This document shows positions 1 to 13,359 of a DNA stretch of 64,000 nt, one piece after another (the first letter of the stretch is position 1; the number at the start of each line of letters is the position of its first letter). Location: NCBI GenBank assembly GCA_008973525.1, contig WACJ01000058.1, positions 868,001 to 932,000 of the forward strand, written 5' to 3'. The notes beneath the pieces are model-generated. The model had not been told where the DNA came from and did no database searches. It saw only the letters and a list, made by a program, of their open reading frames with translations. A program made the translations under genes and the position numbers. The DNA comes from Stenopsyche tienmushanensis. Taxonomy: Eukaryota > Arthropoda > Insecta > Trichoptera > Stenopsychidae.

Positions 1-1182
1 TTACTACTTCAGCACATCCGTCGTATAAATTAATTATTTTGGCGGCCCTATTCCGTGGCTCGCACGGTCTTCAGATCTGACACCATTATGATGATGATTA
101 AAGTGATGCATAATTTATAAAATCAGTGCATTTTTTTGCTAAAAATAAGCTGGTTCTAATAACATTGAATAGGTTGAATATTTATTATATTATGCAAGTA
201 CAATAATGAAGTTCTCAACTATATTAATTCTATGAACGACTTCAACAAAGACAGTTTTTATAATTGTCAATTGTCTTGTCGGCACCCAGAAAAGGCTCGG
301 GCTTTAATTGTGTCATTAAATATTTAATGAACAATTGTTAAAAAAGCATCCATAATAAAAGCATAATATGTTTTTTTTTATTCGCTATGAATAGTATGTA
401 AATCCCAAGAAGATGGCACCTTAAAAAAATCATTAAACAAATATATTCATGAAAATTTAATTGAAAAAACGTACATTATGTACGAAATTAAGAAAATATT
501 AACATACGATAACAATCTGTATTGACAGACACAAGCTCATCTTTAATCAGGTGTTGTCATTTTTTTATGACATTGTTTAAATATTCTTATTGTGCTCTCC
601 AAAAGTATAAATGCAAAACATTGTAAGCGAGTATAATTGGATTTTGTCAGGGGATATTAATGTTTTGGAAAATATTTCTTGCGAATTCTGCCAATAACAA
701 TAAATCTATTATTTTTATAAAGTCTATGTCCGAATACTTTAGACTCAAACAAAGTATGCTGCTTTTTGGACCAGATCACAAGGTTACACGAAACATCTTT
801 TTTCACAATCTTTGGCATTTTTTAATAGCTGCCACTTTTGCACAAAAATCAGCGTTATATCTTTGCGAGAAATTTTTGTTTAAAATGCGGCATGGCGATA
901 CATAGACGATGTCTGTGTTGTGTTGATAATATTGTGTCTATATATATATACTTCATTTTGTATGTAGCTTTAAGTGTTACCAAATTTGTCTGTTATGGTT
1001 TGTAATTTTTATACTTTGCATAGGACATACATAGGACACATCGGAACAAAATCAATGTCTCAACAGGTTGAGAAAATTTTACACATGACCAACATCATGA
1101 AATCGTTTTAACTTTCTAATTTCAATTTAGATGCATGGAACTTCAGATTATCATGCTGAAGAATACGCTTCTGAAAAAAAAA

Positions 1183-1625
1183 CAGCTATATACTGTTGAT
1201 ATAAATCAAAATATTAGAATAAATACTTATATACCAAGAGCTGGCAGCATAAATTAAAGTTCATCTAACACATGTGAATAATTTAATAGTTGTGTTCTGG
1301 CGTGTTTCCGGACTATTATTATGACAGTCTGGCGACTGATTGGCGTTGGGTTTGGAAGGGGAGGGGGTTGAAATCTAGTAAAAATTCAATATACAAGTAT
1401 TTTAAAAATCTATAAATAAGTAAAATGGTCTAGCAACCCCATCCCCTCTCAAACCCAACGGCACTCAGTCGCCAGACTGTCATAATCATAGTCCAGAAAC
1501 ACGCCAGATTACAACTATTAAATTTTTCACATGTGTTAGATGACCTTCAATTTATGCTGCCAGCTCTTGGTATATAAGTATTTATTCCAATCTTTTGATT
1601 AACATCAACAGTATAAAGCTGATAT
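1183..1625. mobile_element. Foldback element, copy 1
   Basis: Two arms of about 190 bp (roughly 1183-1375 and 1436-1625) are inverted copies of each other around a 60-bp AT-rich centre. The left arm has CCAAGAGCTGGCAGCATAAA and the right arm has its complement ending in the same CCAAGAGCTGG. Both arms carry the internal block that pairs as ACAGTCTGGCGACTGA. There is no coding capacity. The same arm sequence recurs at 40.1-41.0 kb and 41.5-42.1 kb, so this is a dispersed family and not a chance palindrome. Superfamily not determined. Confidence 0.8.
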
Positions 1626-1789
1626 ATAAATACTACTTTTTTCACTTAGGAGGGGGAAATCTTCAAAAATACACCATGATTAAAATCCATGGTAATGTGC
1701 GATTCCTACCTCACTAAAACCCCCACCTTTTTTTCTCCATAGACCCCTTTGGGATCCGCTTTTGTATTGTTTCAACGGGGTTGGTTTGT

Positions 1790-2110
1790 TTTTCTACGAA
1801 CCGGTGTTCACTCTTCTAGTTCTTTCTCCGTTTTATTTCTTTCGCATGACCTCATTAGCGAAGTTTGTCCACATTTCCCACTTTTCTTTCATCTGCCCAC
1901 GCTTCACATTTGAAGACGGTGTGCTCTGCGTCATCGCGATCCTCGCCGCAGTAGTGACACTTTGTTGAGCCCTCCTTGCCAATTTTAAATAGGTAAGCAC
2001 CGAAGCACCCATGTCCCGTCAGCATCTAGGTCAGATGATAGGTGAGCTCTCCGTGTTTACGCGAGGTCAATTTTTGTATCGCTGGGATTGAACTTATACT
2101 GCATCCAGTG
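1790..2110 (-). pseudogene. Non-LTR retrotransposon (LINE) 3' relic
   Basis: On the minus strand the DNA translates to a typical LINE pol C-terminus: a stretch containing MLTGHGCFGAYLF, then a zinc-knuckle-like C-x2-C ... H-x4-C block (KCHYCGEDRDDAEHTVFKC) followed by EAW and a stop near 1857. The GHG-FG-YL block and terminal CCHC finger resemble R1/I-type LINEs (family knowledge). Only this tail is recognisable and no upstream reverse transcriptase was found. It is a dead 5'-truncated copy. Confidence 0.6.
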
Positions 2111-3283
2111 AGATCGTTCTACAGGCAATATATAAATACTACTAGAACCCAAAATGCTTGCCTATGAATCTTCCCTAGGCGTTAAAAACGATCTTCTTCG
2201 TGCACTTATTCGTTCAATTCAAGAGATTTTTTTTAAAAAAAAAAGACCGGGCATTTTGATTCCATCTGTCAAAAAAGGAAACGTTGCCTTATAGAATAAT
2301 GACAGCCACATATCACCTACTGTGAAGCAACTTCTTGCAGAGTACAAGTGTAAATCAATACTAGACAGATCTTCTGTTAATCATCGTCAGAAATTAGAAG
2401 TATTTTTGACGCGGAAGCTTTTGGAAGAATGCTAAAAGCCAATATTCAACTAGCACATCCTATTTATACGCACAGATGGATAAAACTCAAAGTAGCTCAA
2501 AGAGCTACGGAATGGACCATTTGAATAAGAAGAATGGATTCATAGTCAAGCCAATATGCGATGCAAGTCGTTGTAGATCTTCTTGTTTAACTGTATACAC
2601 TTCTGAAGCACTATAAAAAAGATGATAAGATAGCATAATGAAGCTCGGCATTTGTAGCGGATTTTGGGCGGTCCGGTCTTCTTCTGTCCTTCAAAGTCCC
2701 AGTCTCCTGGTGTCTTCTAATGGTATAATTCAGCCCTTTGAGAGAAATCTTTATTTTTATAGACCATATAGTGATAGTGTAAAAAGAGGTCTATTTGCTG
2801 CAGTGGATTAATACTGATTGAATTATTGATGACAATAAAAGTGCTGTAATATTATCTGAAAATATATTGCAGTAAATATAGATTTTAATCAAGTCTCATA
2901 CTAAATTCTAATATTATCTATAATATGGCGTCAAATAGGTATCCCACCACTGAGGTGGATTTGCAACACGAAAAATTCGATACACTTATTCGATAACCGT
3001 TCGTCGGCATACTTTTGCAGTTTAAATTGTTTTTTATAGTGCAATTCCAATTATGCAAATGGCTCGAGGCCGACGTTGGCCATTTGCATCAGATCTTGCG
3101 GTCCAACAACAATGCGACACCGTTTTAACCCTTTCGCCGCTTAGACAGATTGGACCACGATCCCTGGTTGGAAAACGTCTGATCTATTGTGATTCCAAGT
3201 TAGATAACAGAGCAAAGTGAATGAGCGCTCCTTGCAATGTGCTAGTATTCGCCGTGACTTTACGGTAGTAATTCGTTCTAATC
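2111..3283. other. Unassigned DNA upstream of alkaline phosphatase
   Basis: No open coding frame of note. Part of 2130-2850 has moderate GC and may be an eroded retroelement, but I could not name it. The last few hundred bases must contain the promoter and 5' UTR of the alkaline phosphatase that starts at 3284. No TATA box is clear enough to call. Confidence 0.4.
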
Positions 3284-6200
3284 ATGCAACCACTAATAAC
3301 CGGACTTTTACATCTTTTCTGTTATATTTTAGTGGTAGTCGGCGAATTGAATAGTGGTAAGAGCTGCCGGAAATTAATTTATTTCCTATGAGTTATTAAT
3401 ATTTTTAAAAATTTATCTTAATCTTAATTAAAAATAATTATTTTTAAATATCACAATTACCCATTGGAAATCAAAAAAAGCTCTATTTACAAAAATTGTT
3501 TAGGTTTTCAAGATGTCTTGAAAAAATTCAAGATCATGATTCTTAGAAGATGTGACCTTTTACGGTCCTTTGGGTGACCATTTTCAAGTCACATTCCATC
3601 CAATACTGGTTTTGTCCAAAAATGTTTGCTCTTAAATCATCCATCTTTTGTATATTTTTTTAAACTATCAAAATCCAGACGATTAATGTTCGATATTAAA
3701 TTTTGACTGCCAATTTCACACAAGTCACCAAAAATCATTTTCACATAAAGTCACCATCTGTCTTGTCACAGTCTTAAAAATGATACTTTTAACAAACTAT
3801 AAATAAATAACACTCTTCAAAAAACGCATTAAAAAACAAAATGCAAACATCAGTGAAATTATTAAATAATAAATGGTATTTATCAACACAAAACTGACAA
3901 TTGATACGCTATTTATCCTTTGAATTTTGAGCCTTCAATGAACAGGAAATCCTTTCATCCATATGACAACTTTCCGCCATTGTATATCATAACTTCTCTT
4001 TGCGTTATTATTTTTAATATATTTTATAAACCGGTGTTCCTCGGATTTCAAAATTTTACAGCTGAAATTCATACTCAAAGAACAATTACATAAGTTTAGA
4101 TAAACAAAAAACTTATCATGATTAGAACACTTTATAATACTTTAATCTTTAATCCACCTGCAAAATATAAGTGTTATAATCATTTCGTTTGGAAACATAA
4201 AATAGCAATTAAATATAAAGCAAACGTTACACATAAATTAAGCCTTATTGTATGACAAATTGCTTAATCGAATCAATTAAATGTGCAATAAGAATGCCGG
4301 AAATGCATCTTGCAATTTAATTCCGACGTTGTTAACAATTGAAATACATTGAGTGATTTGATTAAATCATCTACGTACGAGTAAACCGTTTATTTACGAT
4401 CGTTGTTTAAATTCTATACATACGTTGAACAATTTTAACACAGCAATTTTAAATCTTTTTTTAAAGATGCTTCGTATTGGAGAAATACGGCAAAAAATGA
4501 GCTCGAAGAAGCCTTAAAAGTCAAATTAAACACAAACAGAGCAAAAAATGTAATCTTATTTGTCGGCGACGGTATGGGTCCCAATACCGTCACTGCCACT
4601 CGGATATATAAATATGGAGAGAGTGGACATTTATCATTTGAAAAATTTCCACACGTTGGACTATTAAAAGTAAATACAACTTTAATTTATAAAATAAAAA
4701 TCTATCAGTTAATGATTGTGTAGATTGATTATGTTATTGAACAATAGATAATGCAATTAATTAATTATTCCAGACTTATTGCAATGATAAGCAGATACCC
4801 GACTCGGCTGCTACAGCTACGGCATTATTTACAGGGGTCAAAACTAACTATGAAACGGCTGGCGTAGATGGAAGCGTGAAATTAAACGACTGCGAGGCAT
4901 CGCTAAAAGACGAGGCAAAACTCAAAAGTCTCCTAGTATTAGCGCAAGAAGCAAAAATGAGCACAGGTATAATTATAGAACAAAATTATAAACGCAAGAT
5001 ACATTGACGTGACGAATTTTAACTTACTATTCAAGGCTTCGTTACGACGATGAGAGTCACACACGCAACACCGAGTGCATTGTACGTCCACACGGCGAGC
5101 AGAAAATGGGAGTGTGAAACGAAAATGCCTCCAGGTACAGAAAATTGCAAAGATATTGCAAGGCAACTGATTGAAGATGAACCAGGAAAAAGTATAAATG
5201 TAAAAAAAATCATTGAAAAATAACTTCACTTTTTACTTTTTTCTGTTATATCCTGGGGCAATTAAAGTTACAATAAATGTTAACAAACGTAACGTATAAA
5301 TTTATAATTTTGAAGATTAAAATTATAACGAATAAGTCGATATAAAAGAGGATTTTTCATGTAGTAAGATATAATCGATTTTAACAACTCTTCTTGATTA
5401 TTTAAAATACCTCATGGCATACAATTAAGAGATGATAAGGGTTCGTTAATATTTTTAACAGGTCATCATGGGCGGTGGTCGACAGACTTTACTAACAAAT
5501 ACTATAGCAACGCCGGGAGATCCGATTGATACGTGGAGTTGCAAAAGAAACGACGGAAGAAACTTGATTGAAACCTGGACCGAGGATAAAAAAAACAAAT
5601 CTGCAAACTATGCAGTAGCGTTTAATAACGGAGAATTAGAAAATGTAGACATAAACGCGACTGATTATCTTTTAGGTAATATCCACACGACAATAATGAG
5701 AAAATTGTTTGTACAAATGCTTCAATACATTTTTATTTACAGGGATATTCGCCAATGGTCATTTAAAAATGGAGCATGCTCGAGATAAAAGCATTACGGG
5801 AATGCCGTCATTGACGGCAATGACCGAAAAGGCCATTAGAATACTAGAAAAAAACGATAAAGGATATTTCTTGATGGTATATAATCTTTATCGAGAATAA
5901 TTATATATATGCGAATAAATATTCACAATTATCATTACAAATATATTAGGTGGAAGGTGGTAATATCGACATGGCTCATCATCGAGGAAAAGCAAAAAGC
6001 GCCATCAATGAAGCGGCAACAATGGACGAAGCCGTTATCAAAGCTATTGAACTTACGGATCCGGATGATACTCTAATTGTAGTAACAAGTGATCACACTC
6101 ATACACTTTCAATAAACGGATATTCTAAACGAGGCTCAAATATATTTGGTATTGAAAGATCTATTTTTATTTAATCAATAATTATAACTATAATCGATCA

Positions 6201-6946
6201 ATATGATATTACATACAGGATTAAGCCAGCCATCAAAAGCTGATGGAAGAAATTATACGACGCTGTCTTATAGTACCGGCGGGCCCGAATCGTTTCAATA
6301 CAAAGCCGTAATGGACGAAGAAGGACAATATACCGTAGAGAGGCGAGACCCTAGCAATGACAATATTACAGATTTCGAATACGTATCACAAGCAGCCATC
6401 AAGACAGACGAGAACACTCACGGAGGAGGGGAAGTCATAATTTATGCAAAAGGTAATACAATAAATGCATACATGTGTTAGTTTTTATTAGAAACCACTT
6501 AATTAAATATTTGAACAAATTAATACACAACGTTTACATATTAACGACATATATCTAAGCTGCCTTTATATTTTATAACATGTTTCAATTTTAATACCAT
6601 AATCAAATTGCAATGTCACATCCAAAGATATTAGAAGTGAATATTTACATCGACTATCAAATTAGTATATAATTTATATATAAAGTAGAATACATACACA
6701 TTTATTTGATTATTTAGACAATAAAAGCCATCTAACAATTTAAACATCTATAATTTTTGCATATTTTCAGGGCCGTATGGACATCTTTTCCATAGCGTTC
6801 ATGAACAAAACTATGTTATGTACGCGGTCAGCTATGCAGCCGGCATCGGTGATTATATTCAGTATAGGCCAACAAATAGCGGACATCAAATTGAAATTGT
6901 ATCTATATCATACGTTTTAGTAATATTAATAGGACTTTTCATATGA
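3284..6946 (+). CDS. Membrane-bound alkaline phosphatase (GPI-type)
   Basis: Nine exons: 3284-3356, 4467-4669, 4774-4966, 5036-5199, 5462-5675, 5743-5876, 5950-6148, 6219-6452, 6771-6946. All junctions are GT-AG and in phase, giving 529 aa. Exon 1 encodes only a signal peptide (MQPLITGLLHLFCYILVVVG). The enzyme hydrolyses phosphate monoesters at the outer cell surface. The expected active-site elements are visible: VGDGMG (metal aspartate), DSAATATALFTGVK (catalytic Ser after Asp), VIMGGGR, EGGNID followed by MAHHRGK (metal Asp and His four residues later), TSDHTHT (metal Asp-His) and THGGGEV (metal His). Near the end come KGPYGHLFHSVHEQNYV and a hydrophobic tail (IVSISYVLVILIGLFI) ending at the stop, as in GPI-anchor signals. 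Length fits the family. AATAAA follows at 7066-7071. The enzyme looks intact. Confidence 0.93.
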
Positions 6947-7065
6947 CCGTGTAATGATTAGTATTAATTGATGTAGAAAATATAGATTTAAGTACATTTT
7001 TTAAAGATGAATTTAAGAAACAAATTATCACAAAGTACCATTCCCTGAAGTACCACTCCCTGTAG

Positions 7066-7071
7066 AATAAA
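7066..7071 (+). terminator. Poly(A) signal of alkaline phosphatase
   Basis: AATAAA 120 bases after the stop codon. It is the first hexamer downstream on the plus strand. Confidence 0.5.
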
Positions 7072-7979
7072 TTCTTTACGCTTTTGGTCCCGATCATTAA
7101 AAAATCATTGGAAATATCACCAACATAATGTGTACAAGACATTTTCTTCGTTTCGGTATAAATATAAATGTGTTATCAATACACTAAACATTTTTTCCCC
7201 CGCGGAGGAAATAACAATAGTTAATAATGATGCCGTATTTATCAACAATATTGTTGTAGTTGCTCTTAGTAGCAGATGAATATTAGATTTAAAATCAACA
7301 AGCAATTGTCCTCCTTAAAAATACATAAGGAGATAATGCCGCCGTTTAAGAAAATGTTACTTTATGAATTATATTGATGACGTTATATAAATATTTAATA
7401 TCGTAGTGAAACATTATTTTTATAGAATAGTAATATTGATATATTGCATATTAAATAAGCAGATATATAAAGAGGAAACCAGAACAAAGTATTATAAATT
7501 ATTTTATATTTTCTATTGTGACGTCTGTATAATGTATTTGTATAGTTTCTGTATAGAATTTTAAACTAATAAGTACAAATAATAACTCCAATAGAAAGTT
7601 ACAAATAATTTACAACAGAAAGTTACAAATAAATGGAAGAGAATTAAAACAAAACTTAAGAAAAGGTCACATTTAAATCAAGGATCTAAACGGCATACAA
7701 TAACCTAACGCGGCTAATAATATCTGTTTTTTACTATAAATAAAAAACATATAAACCGCTGTGAATTAGGGAGTCGAGCCAGGTAGGAGCGCTTGGAGCT
7801 GAGCAACCTTTCTTTCACAATACCTTTGTTTAAATCTTTTGTATCTTTAGTTTTATTAAGGAAGATGTCCTTAAAAATATTTTAAGCAAAATTATCGTTA
7901 TATTGCACTCATATATCTCTAACTGTAAGTATACCAAATGAACGTTGCCCGAGGTCAGTTTAGTTCGAAAGTTTGTCAT
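7072..7979. other. Intergenic DNA without recognised features
   Basis: AT-rich, short stop-riddled frames only. A GC-richer patch near 7765-7810 was not identifiable. Confidence 0.4.
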
Positions 7980-8530
7980 GAAAGGTAATGAAAGGTAGAA
8001 AAGTTAATGGACTGACTAGAGTTAAAAGCTGGTGCAAATGGCCGGAATATCGCTTTAAAAATATCCAAAGCTTGAAGACCCGACTCCATTTCTTGCCCAC
8101 GAGATTAAACAGCATTTCCTACCAATGTATAAAGATTTGTCCAGGCACAAACTACTTCAAAGATGCTTGGGTGTCCATACAGAAAATGCTAATGAATTTT
8201 AACTCAACGGTTTGGCGATTGGCTCCAAAACACCTGCATTCTGGTGTAAAAATCGTTGAAATCTCAACCTACATTGTTGTTGGGATATTTAACGAAGACT
8301 ACAGCTTTATTTTTAAGATGATGAATACATTAAATATAATTATTGGCACCTACTGTAAAGTCTTTGTCGAAAACACCAATGAGGCGCGGGTAGCCAGACA
8401 GAACCGTAAGTCTTTCTGGGACAAAAGCAGCTCGCATAGCCCGAAAACAACAGCTACTCGAAGATAATAAGCTTTTTGAGGAAGCTGAAGATATATTATA
8501 TGCACCTGGAATCACTGATTGATCAGTAAG
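7980..8530 (+). pseudogene. Mutator-like transposase relic
   Basis: Reading 7988-8467 with frame changes gives the C-terminal part of a transposase-like protein: SWCKW, then HEIKQHFLPMYKDLSRH and LLQRCLGVHTENANE in a shifted frame, then FNSTVWRLAPKHLHSGVKIV, EISTYIVVGIFNEDYSFIFK and NEARVARQNRKS, and in a further frame LEDNKLFEEAEDILYAPGI before a stop. The pattern NEN/S-FN-x-W-x-x-APK with a long helical tail ending in R-rich repeats is known from insect proteins carrying the Mutator-like transposase domain. At least two frameshifts make it non-functional. The family name rests on remembered pattern, not a search. Confidence 0.5.
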
Positions 8531-9807
8531 TCGCTAAAATTGATAGTTTTATGGTATTGAAACTTTAAACGAGATTATCTCGAAACCGCATTTTCAAAAT
8601 GCTTTCCAGTTATAGCTTAAAAAGTTGTTGATCGATCTGGCTGAAATTTTAGGAGATAAAATTTGCGTAAATAAATGATTTTTTTGCCTACACATATTAA
8701 AAATCAAAAAAATGTTTCATTAGCACTTTAAGGTTGTATTAAAATAATGTCAAAATCTTAAAATGATACAATTATTTTATAACCTTTAAAAAAAATCATG
8801 AAAAACGACTCATTTTCGGACGTCTAAAGGGATTGCCCCCTTTAACACTGCTCCGCCCAAGGCTATTTCAGTATTACGCAGTAGTATTGGGATTCCCTTA
8901 AATCGCGCGTGGCATTGGGATTCCCCAAAATCGCACACATTGTGGTTACTCGCATGCAGTCTTACGGCACATTTGATATAATTATAGAATGATGCCGAGT
9001 CACAGCTGGTTTAACAATTCATCACGCCTGATAAAATTTAAATTTAAAACTTTAGCACCCAACCGTGTTAATAGTAACATTATTTATTTCAGCATCCAAT
9101 TATCATCTCACTTATCTCGATAAAAATTTGACAAGAGATAAAACACCCAATAAAAAATGTACTGATAAATATTATTGATGAAATCAGCATATTAATTAAA
9201 GAATATTCGAATGTCCCCGGAAATATATCGCATATTGACAAGTTACAGCAGATAAATTGAAAAAAATCATAAAGGTGACATCTGATTGTGCTTAGATATG
9301 ATATTAAATAACAATAAAAAATGAACATTCCTAATAATAATCACCAAACGTCAAAAGCATTTGTATATTATATAATGATATAATAAATAAAATTTAAGAG
9401 CGCCGGCTATTTCGCCTACAGTTCAATAATGTTCTTATAAAGCAAAATAGTCGTAACATTCAATTCTTAAATAAAGATGTTATATTTCCATACGATTAAT
9501 CAAATGTACTTCATGTAATAATGAGTTTTAAAGAAAATCTATATTAAAAACCCTCAAATAATCTTATCTTTATGATTTCAAATATTTACAAATTTTTGTA
9601 TAATGCAAATATTACGTTGTTTGAACTTTTCCGCTTACAATTATTTATTATTTCAGTATTGCTATTCAGTATTTAGAGTAAAAATTTAGCATCGACATTA
9701 AATCTTACGTTTAATTTCAGAATATGAAATATATTTTCAACAAAACCTGTATAATAATCGAGAATAGCAAAAATTTCATTATAAATATTTAGAAAATCTT
9801 GATAAAG
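8531..9807. other. Gene-free AT-rich DNA
   Basis: Nothing recognisable. The first few hundred bases could be the 3' flank of the Mutator-like relic. Confidence 0.4.
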
Positions 9808-9809
9808 TA

Positions 9810-10296
9810 CGAGGGTCATCCAGAAAATAAAGTGCTTGTATTTAATTGAAAAACACAGGATACTTTACTAATATATTTAAGTATTTTTCAATGTAATAGC
9901 CGTCAAGATCGAGACATTTATGTAGTCGGGTTACTATTTTTTGTATGTCAGAGTCTGCTAACTTTCCTCGATATCCTGATGGCATCCAAGGTGAATGTCC
10001 GAAGGCGCCAAGTTGGGTGAATAGGGAGGAGTGAATATTCCATCAAAATGAATCTGGTATTGTTATGCACGAGGCTGACTCCTCGGGTAAGTATTCCCCT
10101 TCTGCAGTTTTGAATGGCCCTCCTGATATGTTTTTAGAGCAGTAAGCTTTTGCATTAATTGTAGTCCCTTTAAGCATACAATTCACCAAAAGATTCCCTT
10201 TATTGCTGACGCTGCTGTGTCATTTGTTGATTGTCTTTTGTATTCTGGAGTGTAGTAACACATCCACGTCACTCGTCGCGATCTGAATGACCCTCG
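9810..10296 (-). mobile_element. Short mariner/Tc1-like element with TA target duplication
   Basis: The ends are inverted copies (CGAGGGTCATCCAG on the left, complement of CGAGGGTCATTCAGA on the right) and each is flanked by TA. The minus strand retains fragments such as KCLDLDGYYIEKYL near 9870-9960, resembling the C-terminus of mariner-type transposases. Internal frames are broken, so this is a deleted, immobile copy. Confidence 0.6.
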
Positions 10297-10796
10297 TACT
10301 AAAGATCAAACTAATATACAAAAGTATTTCAAGAAATAAGATATTTGTAAATGAGGTCTGTTTAACATGACTAGAAATCTAATCTTCATCAGTAATTTAC
10401 AAATTCACTCCATCGTGATCTTTTTAAGATAGCAAATTTAAAAGATTACATAATAACAGACAGCTATTTCTTTAACAAATTTTAATAATCAAATAAAATA
10501 TAAACAAATAATCATAAAAAATATTCATGTATACAATTGTATGAAAAAATATCAGTTTGTTGTTTAAACTATTCTATTAATATACAAAACATTGCAAATT
10601 GCAAAAATGCGATCATTAATAATAGAAAGATATATGTCCGAAAGTCTGAATTTTTCCATTAGAGTATTTGAGACAAAACGTGTGCTTTCTTTAAACAATA
10701 AATTATCCCCCAAAAACCCCCAAAACAGTTATTTTAAATCACGGCAGTGATGCTACTTCAATTTACTAACATCTCTAATTTGTGCCCCTCTAATAT

Positions 10797-13359
10797 CTAT
10801 ATAAAAAAGCGTCGTAAAGCATACCCAACGGAAATTCCAACAGCAAGAACTATTATAGCATGAGGTATATATCTGAAAAAAAAAAAGAAACACCAATCGC
10901 ATTAAATTATTTTAACATCTAATAATAACAAAAGTTCAGAGAAAGTGTCCATATGAAAATGGTATGTAGGTTCTATTGAATCAGTCTAATTCGTTTATTA
11001 TGCGCTAAAAATATTCTTAAAGTCACAAAGATACATGTTTAAAGAAGTTATAAATATACGAAGTATTCAATTAAAATCTGACTATTGACTATGTGTGTTT
11101 GAGGAGCAACTCCATGTATGATACCAATATATACAATACAGTGAAACTTCAAGTTAAGAGTTTAATTTGTTCCGGAAGATAGCTCGTAAGCTGAAAAAAA
11201 TTCCATTTAATCGTATCCTGGGAGAACTGTTAACAGATTCACTCTCGCAATCACTGAGTTTTACTTTTTTGGATGATTTTGGCACTCTCTTTGCTATCTT
11301 TAACTTTTCTCTTAAAGAATACTTCAATTGACACTTGTTTTTGGCGACTTTTCAACACGCTGCTGAAATGAGCCATAGCAACATCATTAAATAAATGAAT
11401 AACCCTAATAGCTGATGCTTTTCTTCCACAAATGTTTGTAACTTTAACCACATTGAAGTATGAGCTCTAATCTCTGCTGTCGACAGTTTCTTTTTCTTCC
11501 TCTCCTCATCATCCACTCCAAAGAGGAGTGTCAGAAGGTCTTTCATCGGTTCATGGCCTGGTAACTAGGTCCGACGGGATCAAGTTACCTGACAAAATTT
11601 TACTCATAAACTGACACAAAAATATTGATGAGTCTTGGCTCGTAACCAGAAACACTCGTAAGCCGAGGTTCCACTATATTCATACATATTAATAATATTG
11701 TCATACAACCACTAGATCAGTAGCTTGCATATTTTATTATATATTACACAAACACAACTTCATCTTTTAGCTAATAATTTCTATCATGTAGAACACAAAA
11801 TGGAGAAAGATACAAATATAGAGTGCGAGCCTTTCGAAAATTGAATAATGACACCAACAAGTTTTTCAAGAAAAATAGTATTACTTCTGATGGACGTTAC
11901 TTAAAAAAAAGTCTTTCAGCTGGAATTACTCGACTCGTATAGTAAAAATTGTGTATCTTTTAACTGTCATAAAATTTAGGTATAATTAACTGAAATCGCT
12001 ATAGTTGCATAAGCTATTAAGCTCTTTCAAAAAAGATAGACGTCTTTCGTTCATGTTGTCTTGAGAACAGGCATTTGTTTTGATAATTAAGATACTCGCA
12101 TCATTCTTATTGTTAACCAATTTTTTTATTCTTCTTGACTGTTCTGGAGTGGCGTCATTAACCGAGTATTACCACTCCTTTGCAAAATCTACTCCTTCAG
12201 AAGTAAACTGGCAGGCTTGCATGGTAACTCTATCCTTTTATTTTCACCACACATTAATAGGCAAGAGCAAGTGGCGGAGTTGACAGAAAAGTGGATTTAC
12301 ATTAGCGCGTAGCATGTCTGCTCTCCGGTTCGAAAGGGTTAATTCATAAATACAACATCAAAAGTTAAAATATTTTACTACCGCTAATTTGTTTAAATAT
12401 ATTTTTTAATTACTTACTCTTTATAATTAATATTAGGCTTAGGTTTTTCGATAATCAGATCTCCAATTTTGAATTTTTGCATCAGCTCTCTAAAAAAATA
12501 AATGTACATTGGAGTAAAAAATAATGTCATTGTTTAAATATCAACATTCGTGTGAAATAATTCAAACCTTGCATCAGCACTATGTCCAACATCTTCAAAT
12601 TGTATGGTTGCATCTATTCCACCATTTTCCGTTAGGGCATCCTCGCCTCCAGGGTGCTGAAATTATATAATAAAAATCAATAATGTTTTTTTATTCAGGT
12701 AAGCCCTTTCTAATCATGTACACGTGTGTAAAATATATTCTTCCGTTCACATTATGTTTTACTTCCTCTTTTTCAACAGTTTGTTGGAAACAATTTAATA
12801 TTTTGAAAGCTATCAGAAACATCAACGAATTTGTCCAGTTGTGTATGAAGAATATTTTCTCTTCAAAATCAAATCATGGAGCTAATAATGCAAAAAATGT
12901 GCTTGTAACGGATTATTAGGCCGAATAAGAAACACTTTTATTATTTTTTGAAACATCAAGTAACGTAATAAGTGGAAGATATAGGTAATGTGTTCATTAC
13001 AGGTGAAGAAATGATAAATATTATATTATTAGAAAGTTTAAGATCCAAATATGCTCTACATGCAAAATGTTTTGAACTAATTATTATGGAATTTATTGTT
13101 TTCGTTAAGCCTACGGAAAACTTTTAAGATGTTAATAAAAAACATTATAAAATGCATATATTATTATGTTCATTGTGTGAATGAGAAAATCATTAATTTA
13201 GTTATGTAAATAAACGTAGGTGTATTAAAAAAAAACCTCTTTGATGAAGGCTGTGACATCATAGACGGAATTATATATGACCATCCAGAGGCTGTCCGGC
13301 GACTTGTGCTGCTTCACCTCTTCCATAGAGATTTGACGAACTTCTGGAGGAGGAGCCAT
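10797..13359 (-). CDS. Cytochrome b5, tail-anchored
   Basis: Four exons on the minus strand: 13359-13237, 12656-12568, 12489-12418, 10872-10797. Together they encode 119 aa with GT-AG junctions in phase. Cytochrome b5 is a haem protein that passes single electrons to desaturases, elongases and P450s on the ER membrane. The start is [18 protein letters not shown]. Exon 2 opens with the haem motif HPGGED (first axial His), and the second axial His is in the block DVGHSADAR. The last exon is a hydrophobic tail anchor ([19 protein letters not shown]) followed by basic RRFFI and the stop. The final intron (10873-12417) contains a pogo-like transposon and one arm of a long inverted repeat pair. The gene is divergent from the methyltransferase, with start codons 535 bp apart. 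Confidence 0.93.
11139..11676 (-). mobile_element. Pogo/Tigger-like element, internally deleted
   Basis: Terminal inverted repeats (CAGTGAAACTTCAAGTTAAGAG on the left; complement of AGTGGAACCTCGGCTTACGAG on the right) are flanked by TA. On the minus strand two overlapping frames (11546-11352 and 11451-11251) encode pieces of a transposase C-terminus: [25 protein letters not shown], then after a frameshift [20 protein letters not shown] and QVSIEVFF. That combination is typical of Tigger transposase tails. The N-terminal and catalytic part is absent, so this is a non-autonomous copy inside cytochrome b5 intron 3. Confidence 0.75.
11985..12330 (-). repeat. Dispersed repeat, arm A of an inverted pair
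   Basis: The block including CTCCTTTGCAAAATCTACTC and AGATACTCGCATCATTCTTA recurs in the opposite orientation at about 15185-15625 (there GAGTAGATTTTGCAAAGGAG). Similarity covers over 300 bp with indels. No protein was recognised. The strand sign is arbitrary and only marks that the two copies are inverted. Confidence 0.7.
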
